From NCBI GenBank assembly GCA_965206975.1, contig OZ242253.1:682001-746000 (forward strand): DNA of 64,000 nt, written 5' to 3'. This stretch comes from JAAXGI01 sp965206975. GTDB taxonomy: Bacteria > Gemmatimonadota > Gemmatimonadetes > Longimicrobiales > Gaopeijiaceae. A program made the translations under genes and the position numbers. The notes below the pieces were generated by a model. It made no database searches and was not told where the DNA came from. It saw nothing but the letters and a program-made list of their open reading frames with translations. Positions 29,736-38,617 of this stretch are shown here, piece after piece (position 1 is the first letter of the stretch; every line of letters begins with the position of its first letter).

Positions 29736-29764
29736 ATCGTAGCGCGGCCGACGGGCAGTGTCAA
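29736..29764 (-). promoter_or_regulatory. Sigma-70-type promoter of the tRNA-tuf operon
   Basis: On the minus strand TTGACA (29764-29759), a spacer of exactly 17 bases and TACGAT (29741-29736). The -35 is a perfect consensus and the -10 matches 4 of 6. The start should be near 29729, giving an 11-base leader before tRNA-Thr. It lies just downstream of cysS, so the tRNA-tuf-ribosomal block is at least partly independent of cysS. Confidence 0.85.
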
Positions 29765-29769
29765 CATCC

Positions 29770-31203
29770 TCACTGCTCGCGCTTCCACCGTGTCCCGGCG
29801 GGGCCGTCCTCAACGACGATTCCCTCCCCCGCGAGCTCGTCCCGGATCGCATCCGCGAGCGCCCAGTCGCGCGCGGCCCGCGCGCGGCGCCTGGCCTCGA
29901 TGCGCTCCTCGACCCAATCGCGGAGTTCGCGGTCGACGGCCCGCCCCCTGCGCCCCACATTGACGAGGCCTAGGACCTCGTCAATGGACTCAAGGGCGGC
30001 CAGCGCGGCGTCCCGCTCGGCCTCGCTGATGACCGCGTGCGCGTCGAGCCGGGCGTTACATCGGTTCACGAACCCGAAGAGCACGGCGATTGCCTGAGAG
30101 ACGTTCAGGTCATCGTCGAGCGCCGCACGGAAGCGGGCGAGCGCCTCCCCCGAAGCCGCCGGGAGCCCCGCCTGCGGCCCGTCCGCACGGACCGGGTGAG
30201 CACGAAGGCGCGCATCGAAGTCGAGGAGGCGCCCCACTGCCCGGCCCGAGGCCTCAAGCCCCTCCCTGGTGAAGTTGAGCTCCGTCCGGTAGTGGGCGGA
30301 GAGGAGGAGGAGGCGGAGCGTCGCCGGGGAGATGCCTTCGCCGAGGAGCGCGCCGACGCTCACGATGTTCCCAAGCGACTTCGACATCTTCCTTCCCTCC
30401 ACACGGAGGTGCTTCGCGTGGACCCAGTGCTGAACGAAGCGCTCTCCCGTCGCCCCCTCGGATTGCGCGATCTCGTCCTCGTGGTGCGGGAAGATGAGAT
30501 CCTCCCCGCCGAGATGCAGGTCGAGCGTACCTCCCACCTCCGACAGCGCCATCGCTGAGCACTCGAGATGCCACCCGGGCCGGCCCTCCCCCCAGGGTGC
30601 GTTCCACGCCGCCCCGACCTCCCGGTCGCCCTCCTTCACCCCCTTCCAGAGGGCGAAGTCGCGCTCGTCCTCCTTCCCGTAGTCGTCGCCCGCGATGCGC
30701 TCCCCCATCCTCCCCGCTTCCGGATCCCTTCCGGAGAGTGCGCCGTAGTCCGGAAAGGCCGCGATCCGGAAGAAGACCGAGCCATCAGGCGCCTTGTACG
30801 CAAATCCTCGCTCGAGGAGCCGCTCAACAAGCCCCACCATCGGACCGATGTACGCCGTCGCCTTCGGGTACGCGTCGAAGCGTCGCACCCCGAGGGCATC
30901 CGCCTCCTCGAGCATCTGCCGCTCGTACGCCAGCGTGTGCTCGGCAAGGGTGACCCGTCGCTCTCTCGCCGCGTCGATCGTCTTGTCGTCGATGTCCGTG
31001 AAGTTCATGACGAAGTGGACGCCGTAACCCCGCCATTCGAGGTAGCGGTGCACTAGGTCGTAAAAGAGGAAGGTCCGGAAATTCCCGATGTGGGCCGGGC
31101 CGTAGAGGGTGGGTCCACACCCGTAGATCCCGACCCGTTGCGGGTCCAGCGGGGAGAAGGGCTCGACCGTCCGCGACGCGGTATTGTAGAGACGGAGGGC
31201 CAT
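29770..31203 (-). CDS. cysS: Cysteinyl-tRNA synthetase
   Basis: Class I synthetase of 477 residues that charges tRNA-Cys. The HIGH-type motif is GPAHIGNFRT and the KMSKS motif is KMSKSLGN. Zinc ligands are present in YGCGPTLYGP, WHLECSAMA and FPHHEDEIAQSEG. The C-terminal anticodon-binding part with ARDWALADAIRDELAGEGI is normal, so the protein is complete. It begins 3 bp after the decayed pyrF and ends just before the tRNA-tuf promoter. Confidence 0.97.
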   Translation of the reverse strand: MALRLYNTASRTVEPFSPLDPQRVGIYGCGPTLYGPAHIGNFRTFLFYDLVHRYLEWRGYGVHFVMNFTDIDDKTIDAARERRVTLAEHTLAYERQMLEEADALGVRRFDAYPKATAYIGPMVGLVERLLERGFAYKAPDGSVFFRIAAFPDYGALSGRDPEAGRMGERIAGDDYGKEDERDFALWKGVKEGDREVGAAWNAPWGEGRPGWHLECSAMALSEVGGTLDLHLGGEDLIFPHHEDEIAQSEGATGERFVQHWVHAKHLRVEGRKMSKSLGNIVSVGALLGEGISPATLRLLLLSAHYRTELNFTREGLEASGRAVGRLLDFDARLRAHPVRADGPQAGLPAASGEALARFRAALDDDLNVSQAIAVLFGFVNRCNARLDAHAVISEAERDAALAALESIDEVLGLVNVGRRGRAVDRELRDWVEERIEARRRARAARDWALADAIRDELAGEGIVVEDGPAGTRWKREQ

Positions 31204-31206
31204 CGG

Positions 31207-31802
31207 CTAGCGCAGGAGGACCCAAGACTCATCGATCTTCCACGCCCGCGCGCTCCGGGAGAGACCGACGTAGAAGGTGGACCGACTCGTGTCGGAGGTG
31301 CCGGCAGCACCGCCTGACCAGAGGACCTCGGGGAATCCCCGGTCCGGGGAGGCGACGACGACGCGGGCTCCGCTCTCCGTGGTGAGGCAAGCAAGACGGG
31401 CAACCCCGTCCGAGCGGCCGGAGGCGGCCGGTCCCCACATGCGCCCGAGATCCTCCTCACCGAGCAAGGTCAAGAGCGTCGCCCCGATGATCTCCGTTCC
31501 CGACCCCTCGACGGCGCTTCGCCCTGCCTCGATCGTCCGGGTACTTCCGAGCACGCGCACGGTAAACATCTCCACTTCGAGCTCGGTCGCCGCCCGCGCA
31601 CCGTGTCCGGGATGTCATGCAGCTTCAGGTCCAGGAAGATCCGCCGCTCGCGGCCCTTGAGGTCAAGCACCACCCCGGGGGCCGCCCGGGTGACGAGCTC
31701 AAGCCCGAGCTCGTGGAAGTCCGCCTCGGGGGGAAGCCGGTCGACGAGCGCGAGAGCGGCCTTTGCCCCCGGAACGTCCAGGCCAATCGACACGTCAGCC
31801 AC
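31207..31802 (-). pseudogene. pyrF: Decayed orotidine 5'-phosphate decarboxylase gene
   Basis: PyrF normally makes UMP from OMP. Two frames carry one protein. From GTG 31802 the reading is ADVSIGLDVPGAKAALALVD and then RIFLDLKLHDIPDTV, the PyrF active-site box DxKxxDI. At about 31597-31603 one base appears lost (GTGCGCGG); the other frame continues ARAATELEVEMFTVRVL and IIGATLLTLLGEEDLGRMW, as in PyrF. Further damage: the active-site Lys equivalent to E. coli Lys44 is Glu (HELGLELVT), and the C terminus stops at ESWVLLR without the usual GIRP and GR phosphate-binding segments. I infer a pseudogene. It overlaps the pyrD stop by 8 bases, the remains of a coupled pyrDF pair. Confidence 0.75.
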
Positions 31803-32748
31803 GAACGACGCTTCCGGTGTGCGCGGCCACAACCTCGTCTCCTCCCTTCGTCCGAGGGCCCGGCTGGTCGCCCCGGCCGGGGCGGGCCCGACTCCGAAGC
31901 TCGCTCGCTACCCGCTCTGCCGCACGGGGATCCGAAAACGAGGCCGTACCCACCTGCACGAGGGATGCGCCCGCCTCGAGGTAGGCGGCGGCATCCCGCC
32001 CCCGTCCGATCCCCCCGACGCCGATAAGCGGGAGCTCCGTGAGGGCACGGACCATCCGGACGGCGGCGAGGCCGAGAGGCCGAAGCGCTGGGCCGCTCAT
32101 GCCCCCAGCCCCCGCGCCGAGGCGCGGGCGCCCCGAGCGCGGATCGAGGATGAGGCCGGGGGCCGTATTTACCAGGGTGAGCCCGTCGGCCCCCGCCTCC
32201 TCCGCGGCGCGAACGACGGGGCGAAGGTCGGGCGTATTCGGGGCAAGCTTCACGAGGAGCGGACGAGCGGTCTGCGCCCGAACCCCCGTGACAACCCGGC
32301 CGAGCGCCTCGGGGTCGAGGGCGAAGGGGAGGCCGCCCCGCTCCGAGTCGTTCGGGCAGGAGAGGTTCAGCTCGAAGCCGAGGAAGCCCGGGCCGTCATC
32401 GAGCATCCGGACGACCTCGAGGTATTCCTCTGCCGTGTGTCCGGCAACGCTCACGAAGACGTGAAGCGCGGGGAGGTGCGCCTCGATCCAGGGAAGGCGT
32501 TCCCCTCGAACTGCCGCCGCGCCCGGGTTCGCGAGCCCGACCGAGTTGAGCATCCCGGCCTCGAACTCGGCGACGCGCGGAGGGGGATTCCCGGCCCGGG
32601 GGAGGAGGGTAACCGACTTCGTCACGAGTCCCCCGAGCGCCTCGAGTCGGGTAACGGCGGCGACCTCCCGGCCGAAACCACACGTGCCGGCGGCGACGAG
32701 GACGGGGTTTCTGAAGGTCACTCCAAAGAGCGGAACCTCGAGACCCAT
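31795..32748 (-). CDS. pyrD: Dihydroorotate dehydrogenase, class 1
   Basis: FMN enzyme of pyrimidine synthesis, 317 residues. The catalytic Cys is in FELNLSCPND, which marks the cytosolic class 1 enzyme. Other landmarks are NPVLVAAGTCGFG, MLNSVGLANPG, LLVKLAPN, LTLVNTAPGLILDP and IGVGGIGRGRDAAAYLEAGAS with VQVGTA. Class 1B enzymes use an electron-transfer subunit PyrK; none is visible here. The start is 3 bp after the amidase stop. The C-terminal 30 residues are basic and unlike the family. The downstream pyrF is broken, so the locus cannot complete UMP synthesis alone. Confidence 0.95.
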   Translation of the reverse strand: MGLEVPLFGVTFRNPVLVAAGTCGFGREVAAVTRLEALGGLVTKSVTLLPRAGNPPPRVAEFEAGMLNSVGLANPGAAAVRGERLPWIEAHLPALHVFVSVAGHTAEEYLEVVRMLDDGPGFLGFELNLSCPNDSERGGLPFALDPEALGRVVTGVRAQTARPLLVKLAPNTPDLRPVVRAAEEAGADGLTLVNTAPGLILDPRSGRPRLGAGAGGMSGPALRPLGLAAVRMVRALTELPLIGVGGIGRGRDAAAYLEAGASLVQVGTASFSDPRAAERVASELRSRARPGRGDQPGPRTKGGDEVVAAHTGSVVRG

Positions 32749-32751
32749 CCG

Positions 32752-34071
32752 CTACGGGACTCCGAAGGTGGGGTACGCTTCGAGGAAGCGGTCGACGGCC
32801 CGTCCGATCGCTTCCGCGACATCGCGGTGGAAGTCGTCCTCGACGAGGAGGCGCTCCTCCTCCGGGTTCGTCAGGAAGCCCACCTCCACCGCCACGGCCG
32901 CCATTCGGACCCCGAGGAGGGAGGGGAGCGGCCCCCGCCGGACGCCGCGGTCGGGGCCAGGGTGAAACTCCCCGAGCTCCCACTGCACCTCACCGGCCAG
33001 GGCGGATGACGCCTCGCGGTACTCGAGCACCGTAGGATCGTAGGGGAGCGTATCCCCGTAGGAGGCGCCCTCGGCCTCAACCACGCGCTGCTCCTGCTCC
33101 GTCTGGGCATCTGCAAGGAAGTAGGTCTCGAAGCCCCTCACGCCTACTCGGTCGGGGACAGCATTCGCGTGGATCGATATGAAGGCGCCGGGGCGGTCGC
33201 TCCGCCACTCGTTCGCCCACTCGCTCCGGCTCTGGCTCGAGATCGCTACGTCCCGCTCGCGGGTGAGCCAGACTTCCGTACCCGGCCTCCTCGCGAGGAT
33301 CCGGGCGAGCGCAAGTCCGGCGGAGAGGGCCACCTCCTTCTCCTCGACCCCGGTGGCGCCCGCGACGCCGGTGTCATCCCCCCCGTGCCCGGGATCGATG
33401 ATGATCACCGCCGAGGCCGCTCCCCCGTCTGCGGTAGACCACGGGACGAGGGGCCGTTCGGCGGAGGCCTCCCCGCCCTCCGGCGCCTCCGCCTGATCCG
33501 CCGTCGCGAACTCCTCGTCCGCGTCGGCGGGGAGCTCCTCGGCAGAGAGGGCATCCGGGTCCACGACGCCGACGGGTCGCCCTGGATCCGGCATCTCTTC
33601 CGGCGGCGGGAGCTCCGCTCCCTCGGCGAGGAGGAGGGCGCGTTCCTCCTCGAAGGCGTACGCCTCGGGAAGGAAACCCGGGAAGAGGTCTGCGACGAGC
33701 TGGAGCGGCACGTAGAACGCCTCCCCGCTCGAGTACGGGGCGTCGACCATCTGCACTACGAGGCCATCCCAGGTGACGAAGGGCGATCCGGGCCGGAGTT
33801 CGAGCTCGAGACCCGTGCGATGACGGAGGAGAACCGTCCGCCCGCCGTCGCCCGCCTCTACCCTCCAACCGAGTTCTTCCAGGCTCTCTGCGGGGATCAC
33901 GGGGTATCCGCCCCCCGTCTCGACGGGGAGGCTCACCTCGCGGCCGTCGGGGAAGAGGACCGTAACCGGAGGGCCGGACTGACCCCGTGCCGGCTCCGCG
34001 AGGGAGGCGGCGGAGAGGAGGACGAGGACGAGCGGGGCGAACGGCCGGGGGGGGGGGGCGCGGCGACTCAC
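32752..34071 (-). CDS. N-acetylmuramoyl-L-alanine amidase (amidase_3)
   Basis: Peptidoglycan hydrolase, 439 residues, exported. GTG at 34071 overlaps the smpB TGA. The N terminus VSRRAPPPRPFAPLVLVLLS with AASLAEPARGQ is a signal peptide. A copper-amine-oxidase-N-like or stalk region covers about 30-190 (VTVLFPDGREVSLPVETGGGYP). The catalytic domain covers about 230-439 with zinc ligands in IIIDPGHGGDDTG, GVEEKEVAL and FISIHANAVP, and catalytic Glu in VAVEVGFLTNPEE. Odd: codons 5-9 are a run of 12 C on the coding strand (34047-34058), so a slip there would shift the frame. Confidence 0.92.
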   Translation of the reverse strand: MSRRAPPPRPFAPLVLVLLSAASLAEPARGQSGPPVTVLFPDGREVSLPVETGGGYPVIPAESLEELGWRVEAGDGGRTVLLRHRTGLELELRPGSPFVTWDGLVVQMVDAPYSSGEAFYVPLQLVADLFPGFLPEAYAFEEERALLLAEGAELPPPEEMPDPGRPVGVVDPDALSAEELPADADEEFATADQAEAPEGGEASAERPLVPWSTADGGAASAVIIIDPGHGGDDTGVAGATGVEEKEVALSAGLALARILARRPGTEVWLTRERDVAISSQSRSEWANEWRSDRPGAFISIHANAVPDRVGVRGFETYFLADAQTEQEQRVVEAEGASYGDTLPYDPTVLEYREASSALAGEVQWELGEFHPGPDRGVRRGPLPSLLGVRMAAVAVEVGFLTNPEEERLLVEDDFHRDVAEAIGRAVDRFLEAYPTFGVP

Positions 34072-34538
34072 CGGTCCTCTCCCCGCATCGCCCGCTGGGC
34101 CTCCTTCTCCTGGGTGCGGCGCCGAAGCGTCTCCCGCTTGTCGTGGAGCTGCTTCCCCTTCGCGAGCGCGAGCGTCGCCTTCACGTAGGATCCGCTCAGA
34201 TAGAGCTTGAGCGGCACGAGCGTCAGCCCCTTCTGCTCGACGGCCGAGACCAGCTTCCGGATCTCGTGCCTGTGAAGAAGGAGCTTCCTCGGCCGCTCCG
34301 GGTCCCGGTTCCACCGGTTCGCCGAATCGTACGGGGCGATGTGCACGTTGTGGAGCCAAGCCTCCCCGCCTTCGATCTTCGCAAAGGAGTCCGTGAAGGA
34401 GACCTTCCCCTCCCGAACGGACTTGACCTCGGGACCCGTCAGAACGATGCCCGCCTCCCACTCGTCGAAGACCTGATACAGGTGACGCGCCTTCCGGTTC
34501 GTGGCGACGACCCGCCGGCCCCTGGGCGCTTCCGGCAT
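34068..34538 (-). CDS. smpB: SsrA-binding protein SmpB
   Basis: Binds tmRNA in trans-translation rescue of stalled ribosomes. ATG 34538 gives 156 residues (MPEAPRGRRVVATNRKARHL); a TTG at 34550 with GGGTGGG just before it is an alternative. Family motifs are NRKARHLYQVFDEWEAGI and VLTGPEVKSVREG, then LSGSYVKATLALAKGKQLHDKR. The basic C-terminal tail needed for tmRNA function is present. No tmRNA gene (ssrA) was found near it. Confidence 0.95.
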   Translation of the reverse strand: MPEAPRGRRVVATNRKARHLYQVFDEWEAGIVLTGPEVKSVREGKVSFTDSFAKIEGGEAWLHNVHIAPYDSANRWNRDPERPRKLLLHRHEIRKLVSAVEQKGLTLVPLKLYLSGSYVKATLALAKGKQLHDKRETLRRRTQEKEAQRAMRGEDR

Positions 34539-34559
34539 CGAACTCAGCAACCCACCCTA

Positions 34560-35216
34560 TCAGTAGATGAGTACCGGGGTCCCCACCTCGACACGGTAGT
34601 AGAGCTCCCGGGCCGCCTCGTTGGTGAGCCGGATGCACCCGTGGGAGACGCGCCGGTCGTCGGGATCCGGCTCGAGAAGGAGTTCGGGGTTGTTCGTCCC
34701 GTGAATCGCGATCCCGTCGCCCAGGAAGAGCGCGGAGGTCCCGAGCGTACCGGGGACCCGCGCACGCTCGGACGGGGGCGGGACCGGGAGGTTCTGCTCG
34801 ATATAGTACCATTCGGGAGCGATCCAGACCGGATCCTTCTCCTTTCGGAGGACGTGGAACATCCCGACCGGCGTCGTGAAGGTCCACGACCTCCCCTGTC
34901 CCTCAAGCTGAAAGCCGTGACCCGTCCCGGCGGGGGCCGACCACACCACCTCCGTGCCGTCCATGACGAGGACGCGGCTCTCCGCAACGTGCACGACCAC
35001 GTATGGCCCGTCGTGCTCGACCAAGGGGCGATCCAGCGTGAGTTGCCTCTCGAGGGCACTCGACGCGAAGACGACGCCCTCTCTCGCATGCAGGAACCCG
35101 TTGGCGTCACCACTCCCACCGAAGGGGACAACGGACTGCCCAAGGGCAGCGGCCGGAAGGCCAAGGAGGAGCGCCCAGGCGCTCCCTACGAGCCTTCGCT
35201 CCCTCGTTCCCGCCAT
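34560..35216 (-). CDS. L,D-transpeptidase (YkuD domain)
   Basis: Cell-wall cross-linking or peptidoglycan-modifying enzyme, exported, 218 residues. ATG 35216 is preceded by GAGGAG and gives a signal peptide (MAGTRERRLVGSAWALLLGL, then PAAALGQ). The YkuD catalytic motif is GIAIHGTNNPELL followed by RRVSHGCIRLTNEAA with the active Cys. The N-terminal region (30-90) is not recognised. It precedes smpB (21 bp) and the amidase, a pairing of two cell-wall enzymes. Confidence 0.9.
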   Translation of the reverse strand: MAGTRERRLVGSAWALLLGLPAAALGQSVVPFGGSGDANGFLHAREGVVFASSALERQLTLDRPLVEHDGPYVVVHVAESRVLVMDGTEVVWSAPAGTGHGFQLEGQGRSWTFTTPVGMFHVLRKEKDPVWIAPEWYYIEQNLPVPPPSERARVPGTLGTSALFLGDGIAIHGTNNPELLLEPDPDDRRVSHGCIRLTNEAARELYYRVEVGTPVLIY

Positions 35217-35819
35217 TCGCTCGCCGCTCCTCGCCTCGTGCACGGACCGCCCGTCCACCTCAAGACGAACCCCGACGAAACGCGAATAGATCCACTGGGC
35301 GGAGCCTCGCGGCCTCGACCAACAGCCCCGTGCGCCCGCCGTAAATGCCGTTCATGCCACAAAGTGCGTTCGTGTGCCTGGGTATTCTTGCGAGGTCACC
35401 GACACGAGTTTGCCGCCGTCAGGGGAATCGGGATACGAGAGCCGCGGAACCGTCCGTGGCGAGCTCGTCGAAGGCGGGCCGGCGGACACCCTACGGCACG
35501 GCCCGCCGAGTTGCCCTGGCCTCTGGCCCGCTGGCGCCCTGCCAGTTACACCACCGCTCGTTCGGGAGCTGCTTGATGGGGTCCGAGCGAGCGGTGAGGG
35601 TCATCCCGAGACCAGCGCTGTGCTAGCGCGAGCACTCAGCAGGGATCGGGGGAGAGAAGCACAGGCAGAACGCACCGCTAAGGTCTGCCACCGAAGCTTC
35701 ATCCGAGATTCAGGCCGGGCACGCCAACCCACGATGCCCGGGTACTCCCGCCGGGTATGGTGCCCCGGAGCCGCGCGACGCCCTCCAGGCCTCGTCGCCC
35801 CGGACCGAAGAGGAGAAGG
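35217..35819. other. Non-coding stretch upstream of the L,D-transpeptidase
   Basis: I see no credible gene on either strand. It contains an 8-bp inverted repeat, GGCGGGCC/GGCCCGCC (35473-35480 and 35500-35507). A GTGTAACTGGCAG-like string on the minus strand near 35540 resembles a tRNA D-arm but no cloverleaf forms. Confidence 0.45.
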
Positions 35820-36242
35820 TCAGGCGCCCTCCGCCTCTTCCGTGTCGTCCCCCGCATCGTCTTCCGAACTGCGAACCGAGGCCCGATACGCAGCCTTCGA
35901 ACGGTCGATCCGCTCCTCGAGCTCACTCCTGGCGTGCTGGGCCGCCTCGATCCCCGAATCGACCGCACCCCGAATCGCCTCCACCCGCTCCATCACGTCG
36001 CCGCGCGCCTGATCGATCCGCTCCTCGAACTGGTGCTGGACATCCCGAACGACCCGCTCGGCCCCCTCACCGAGACGAGACGCGCGCTCCCTGATCTCCC
36101 TCTGCGTCTCCTTCCCGGTGCGGGGAGCCAGGAGGAGGGCGGCGCCTGCTCCGAGGATCGCTCCGAGGAGGAACGGGCCAACACCCCCACCCGTCCCCCC
36201 GCGCTCAATGATGATGTGTGGCACGTTGTCGCGCTCTGGCAT
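35820..36242 (-). CDS. YtxH-domain membrane-associated protein
   Basis: 140 residues. The ATG at 36242 has GGAGGAA upstream. After a short N terminus comes one hydrophobic segment (VGPFLLGAILGAGAALLLAP, about 19-38) directly followed by RTGKETQREIRERA, the YtxH signature. The rest is a charged helical region (about 45-120), probably amphipathic or coiled. YtxH proteins are membrane-anchored stress or envelope proteins of unknown mechanism, so the domain call is firm and the function is not. Confidence 0.8.
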   Translation of the reverse strand: MPERDNVPHIIIERGGTGGGVGPFLLGAILGAGAALLLAPRTGKETQREIRERASRLGEGAERVVRDVQHQFEERIDQARGDVMERVEAIRGAVDSGIEAAQHARSELEERIDRSKAAYRASVRSSEDDAGDDTEEAEGA

Positions 36243-36353
36243 TCCGATTCCTCCGTCGATTCCGTCGGGAGTGGGGCCTGACCGTACCCGATCGTAGGGA
36301 AAATAGTGCGCCGGTCGATCGGGACATAGGGGACCACGCACCCTTAGAACACC

Positions 36354-37148
36354 CTACCGCCCCCCGTCCGGAAGCTCCACCTGAAGTCCGTCATAAGCGG
36401 GAGAGACGCCCCCCGGCAGGCGCGCGTCCAACTCCGCGTGCGAGACCCGGTGGGTCAGGTGCGTCAGGAAGGTTTTCCCTGCTCCGATCCGCGCGGCCGT
36501 CTCGACCGCCTCCTCAATGTTTAGGTGCGTCGGGTGCGGATTCCCCCACCAGAGGGCGTTCAGGACGAGAACATCGACGCCCCGGAGCGCCGCGAGTGTT
36601 TCCCCGGGGAGCTCCTTCGCATCGGTCAGGTACCCGAGCGCGCCCACCCGGAAGCCTAGGACCCGGAGGGACCCGTGCAGGACCTCGAGAGGCAGGAAGT
36701 CGGCTTCGGCGATTTTCGCCCACCGCCCTGCTCGTAGCGTTCGCAGCGAGACCTGGGGCTTCGAGGCCCCCTCGCCGGGCTGGACGGTGGGATCGAAGAT
36801 GTAGTCGAAGCGACGAGTGAGGACCGCCTTCGCATCCTCAGATGCGTACGCGTCCACGCTTCGCCCACTCCGGAGGGAGAAGATCCTCAGGTCGTCGATC
36901 CCGTGCAGGTGGTCCGCATGGAGATGGGTATACCAGACAGCGTCCACCCGCTCGACGCCCTCGCGAATCAGCTGAACCCGGAGCTCGGGCGGCGTATCGA
37001 CGAGCACGGTGCGGCCGTCATCCCAGGAGATCAGCGCCGCGTGCCTAGTCCGACAGTCCCTGCGATCGGCCGAGGTGCAGACGGCGCAACGGCACCCCAC
37101 GACCGGAACCCCGAGGGAAGTACCCGTCCCGAGAAACGTGAGCCTCAA
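36354..37148 (-). CDS. MBL-fold phosphodiesterase, PhnP-like
   Basis: Cytosolic metallo-beta-lactamase-fold hydrolase, 264 residues. It begins MRLTFLGTGTSLGVPVVGC with a Cys-rich CRCAVCTSADRRDCRTRH segment, a feature of the PhnP group. The zinc motif is YTHLHADHLHGIDD, with later ligands near LTHLTHRVSHAE. PhnP cleaves phosphoribosyl cyclic phosphate in phosphonate use; related proteins include cyclic nucleotide phosphodiesterases. There is no phn gene nearby, so the substrate is open. Confidence 0.85.
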   Translation of the reverse strand: MRLTFLGTGTSLGVPVVGCRCAVCTSADRRDCRTRHAALISWDDGRTVLVDTPPELRVQLIREGVERVDAVWYTHLHADHLHGIDDLRIFSLRSGRSVDAYASEDAKAVLTRRFDYIFDPTVQPGEGASKPQVSLRTLRAGRWAKIAEADFLPLEVLHGSLRVLGFRVGALGYLTDAKELPGETLAALRGVDVLVLNALWWGNPHPTHLNIEEAVETAARIGAGKTFLTHLTHRVSHAELDARLPGGVSPAYDGLQVELPDGGR

Positions 37149-37198
37149 GGGATGCTTCGACGTAGCGTCATCGGTTCACGGGACCGTCGCCTCCGTCC

Positions 37199-38617
37199 TC
37201 ACAAGCGCTCCACCCGAAGGGTATTCGTCGTCCCGCTCTCGTGAAACGGGACGCCCGCGGTCACAACGACGCACTCCCCCGGCGAGGCGAACCCTGAGTC
37301 GAGGATCGCCCGCTTCCCGAGGCCACTCAGCGCCTCGTAGGTGATCCTCTCCTCGGTAGCGAGGACGGGCCAGACGCCCCAGACGGCGGAGAGCTGGCTG
37401 TAGGTCCGGGGATCGGTCGTGACCGCGAAGATTGGGACCGCGGGGCGGTGCGAGGAGACGAGGCGGGCGGAAAACCCGCTCGACGACAGGACGAGGACCG
37501 CGGGTGCGTTGATCTGGCGCACCGCGTCAACGAGCCCGGAGGCAATCGCCTGCTCCGTCGGGCTTGCCCCCGTCCGGTCCGCGGGGGTCGGGTTCCCCAG
37601 GTACTTCGGGCCCGACGACAGCACCCCGCTCTTCTCGATCTCTGCGATGATCCGCCACGCGGCCTCGACGGCGAGCCGCGGGTGGCGGCCGATCGCCGTC
37701 TCTCCGGAAAGCATCACGCAGTCCGTGCCGTCGAGGACCGCGTTGGCCACGTCCGACGCCTCGGCCCGCGTGGGGCGTGCGTGGTTGATCATCGACTCGA
37801 GCATCTGCGTGGCGGTGATGACGGGCCTCGTGTGCAGGTTTGCCTTCTCGATGATCCGCTTCTGGGCGAGGGGCACCTCCTCGAAGGGAAGCTCGACACC
37901 GAGGTCCCCCCGGGCGATCATGATCATGTCCGCCACGTCGAGGATCTCGTCGATCGCCCCGACGGCGCGCGCCATCTCGATCTTCGCCACCACGTGCGCC
38001 CGGCCCGCCACCCGCCTCTTCAGGTCGGAAACATCCGCCGCGGTACGGACGAAGGAGAGCCCCACGAACTCGACACCGAGCTCGAGCGCGGCGTCCAGAT
38101 CCGTCAGGTCCTTCTGGGTCAGGCTCGATTCCGAGAGAACCTCGGAGGGGATGTTGATTCCTTGATTGCTTCGGATCACGCCGTCCCTCACGACCTGGAA
38201 GGCGACACGGCAATCCTCCACCCCGGTGCATTCGAGCTCGATCAGCCCGTCGTCGACCGCCACCCTGACGCCCGGCCTCATGTCGGCCGCGATCCCCTCG
38301 TACGTCGTCGGGATCTCCCCCTCCCGGACCTGTCCCTCGTACGCCATCACGATCTCGGCGCCGGGCAAGGCGTGGACCGGTTCCGGGAGGCGCCCCACGC
38401 GAATTTTCGGGCCGCCCAGGTCCGCAAGTATCGCGACCGGACGGCGTTCGACGCGGGCCGCAGCGCGGACGGACTCGACCATCCGCCGGCGATCGTCGTC
38501 CGCGCCATGCGCCATGTTGATCCGCGCCACATCCATGCCGCACGCGACGAGCGCCGCGATGTCGTCCGGTTCCGACGTCGCGGGGCCCAGCGTACAGATG
38601 ATCTTCGTTCTGAGCAT
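37199..38617 (-). CDS. pyk: Pyruvate kinase
   Basis: Glycolytic enzyme making pyruvate and ATP from phosphoenolpyruvate, 472 residues. Key segments are MLRTKIICTLGPATSEPDDI, NMAHGADDDRRR, ILADLGGPKIRVG, the active-site block MIARGDLGVELPFEEVP with QKRIIEKAN, and MLSGETAIGRHPRLAV. The C-terminal domain ends VPFHESGTTNTLRVERL. Divergent from rnd, so the 255 bp between them holds both promoters. Confidence 0.97.
   Translation of the reverse strand: MLRTKIICTLGPATSEPDDIAALVACGMDVARINMAHGADDDRRRMVESVRAAARVERRPVAILADLGGPKIRVGRLPEPVHALPGAEIVMAYEGQVREGEIPTTYEGIAADMRPGVRVAVDDGLIELECTGVEDCRVAFQVVRDGVIRSNQGINIPSEVLSESSLTQKDLTDLDAALELGVEFVGLSFVRTAADVSDLKRRVAGRAHVVAKIEMARAVGAIDEILDVADMIMIARGDLGVELPFEEVPLAQKRIIEKANLHTRPVITATQMLESMINHARPTRAEASDVANAVLDGTDCVMLSGETAIGRHPRLAVEAAWRIIAEIEKSGVLSSGPKYLGNPTPADRTGASPTEQAIASGLVDAVRQINAPAVLVLSSSGFSARLVSSHRPAVPIFAVTTDPRTYSQLSAVWGVWPVLATEERITYEALSGLGKRAILDSGFASPGECVVVTAGVPFHESGTTNTLRVERL

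Noticed and set aside
35530..35590. tRNA or tmRNA gene near smpB
   Set aside because: A D-arm-like string exists on the minus strand, but no acceptor stem, anticodon arm or T-arm can be paired, and no tmRNA tag frame or 3' end was seen between 35217 and 35819.
36205..36225. TGGCAC-like sigma-54 element on the plus strand
   Set aside because: It lies inside the YtxH coding region, the -12 half does not match TTGC and no gene starts downstream in that direction.
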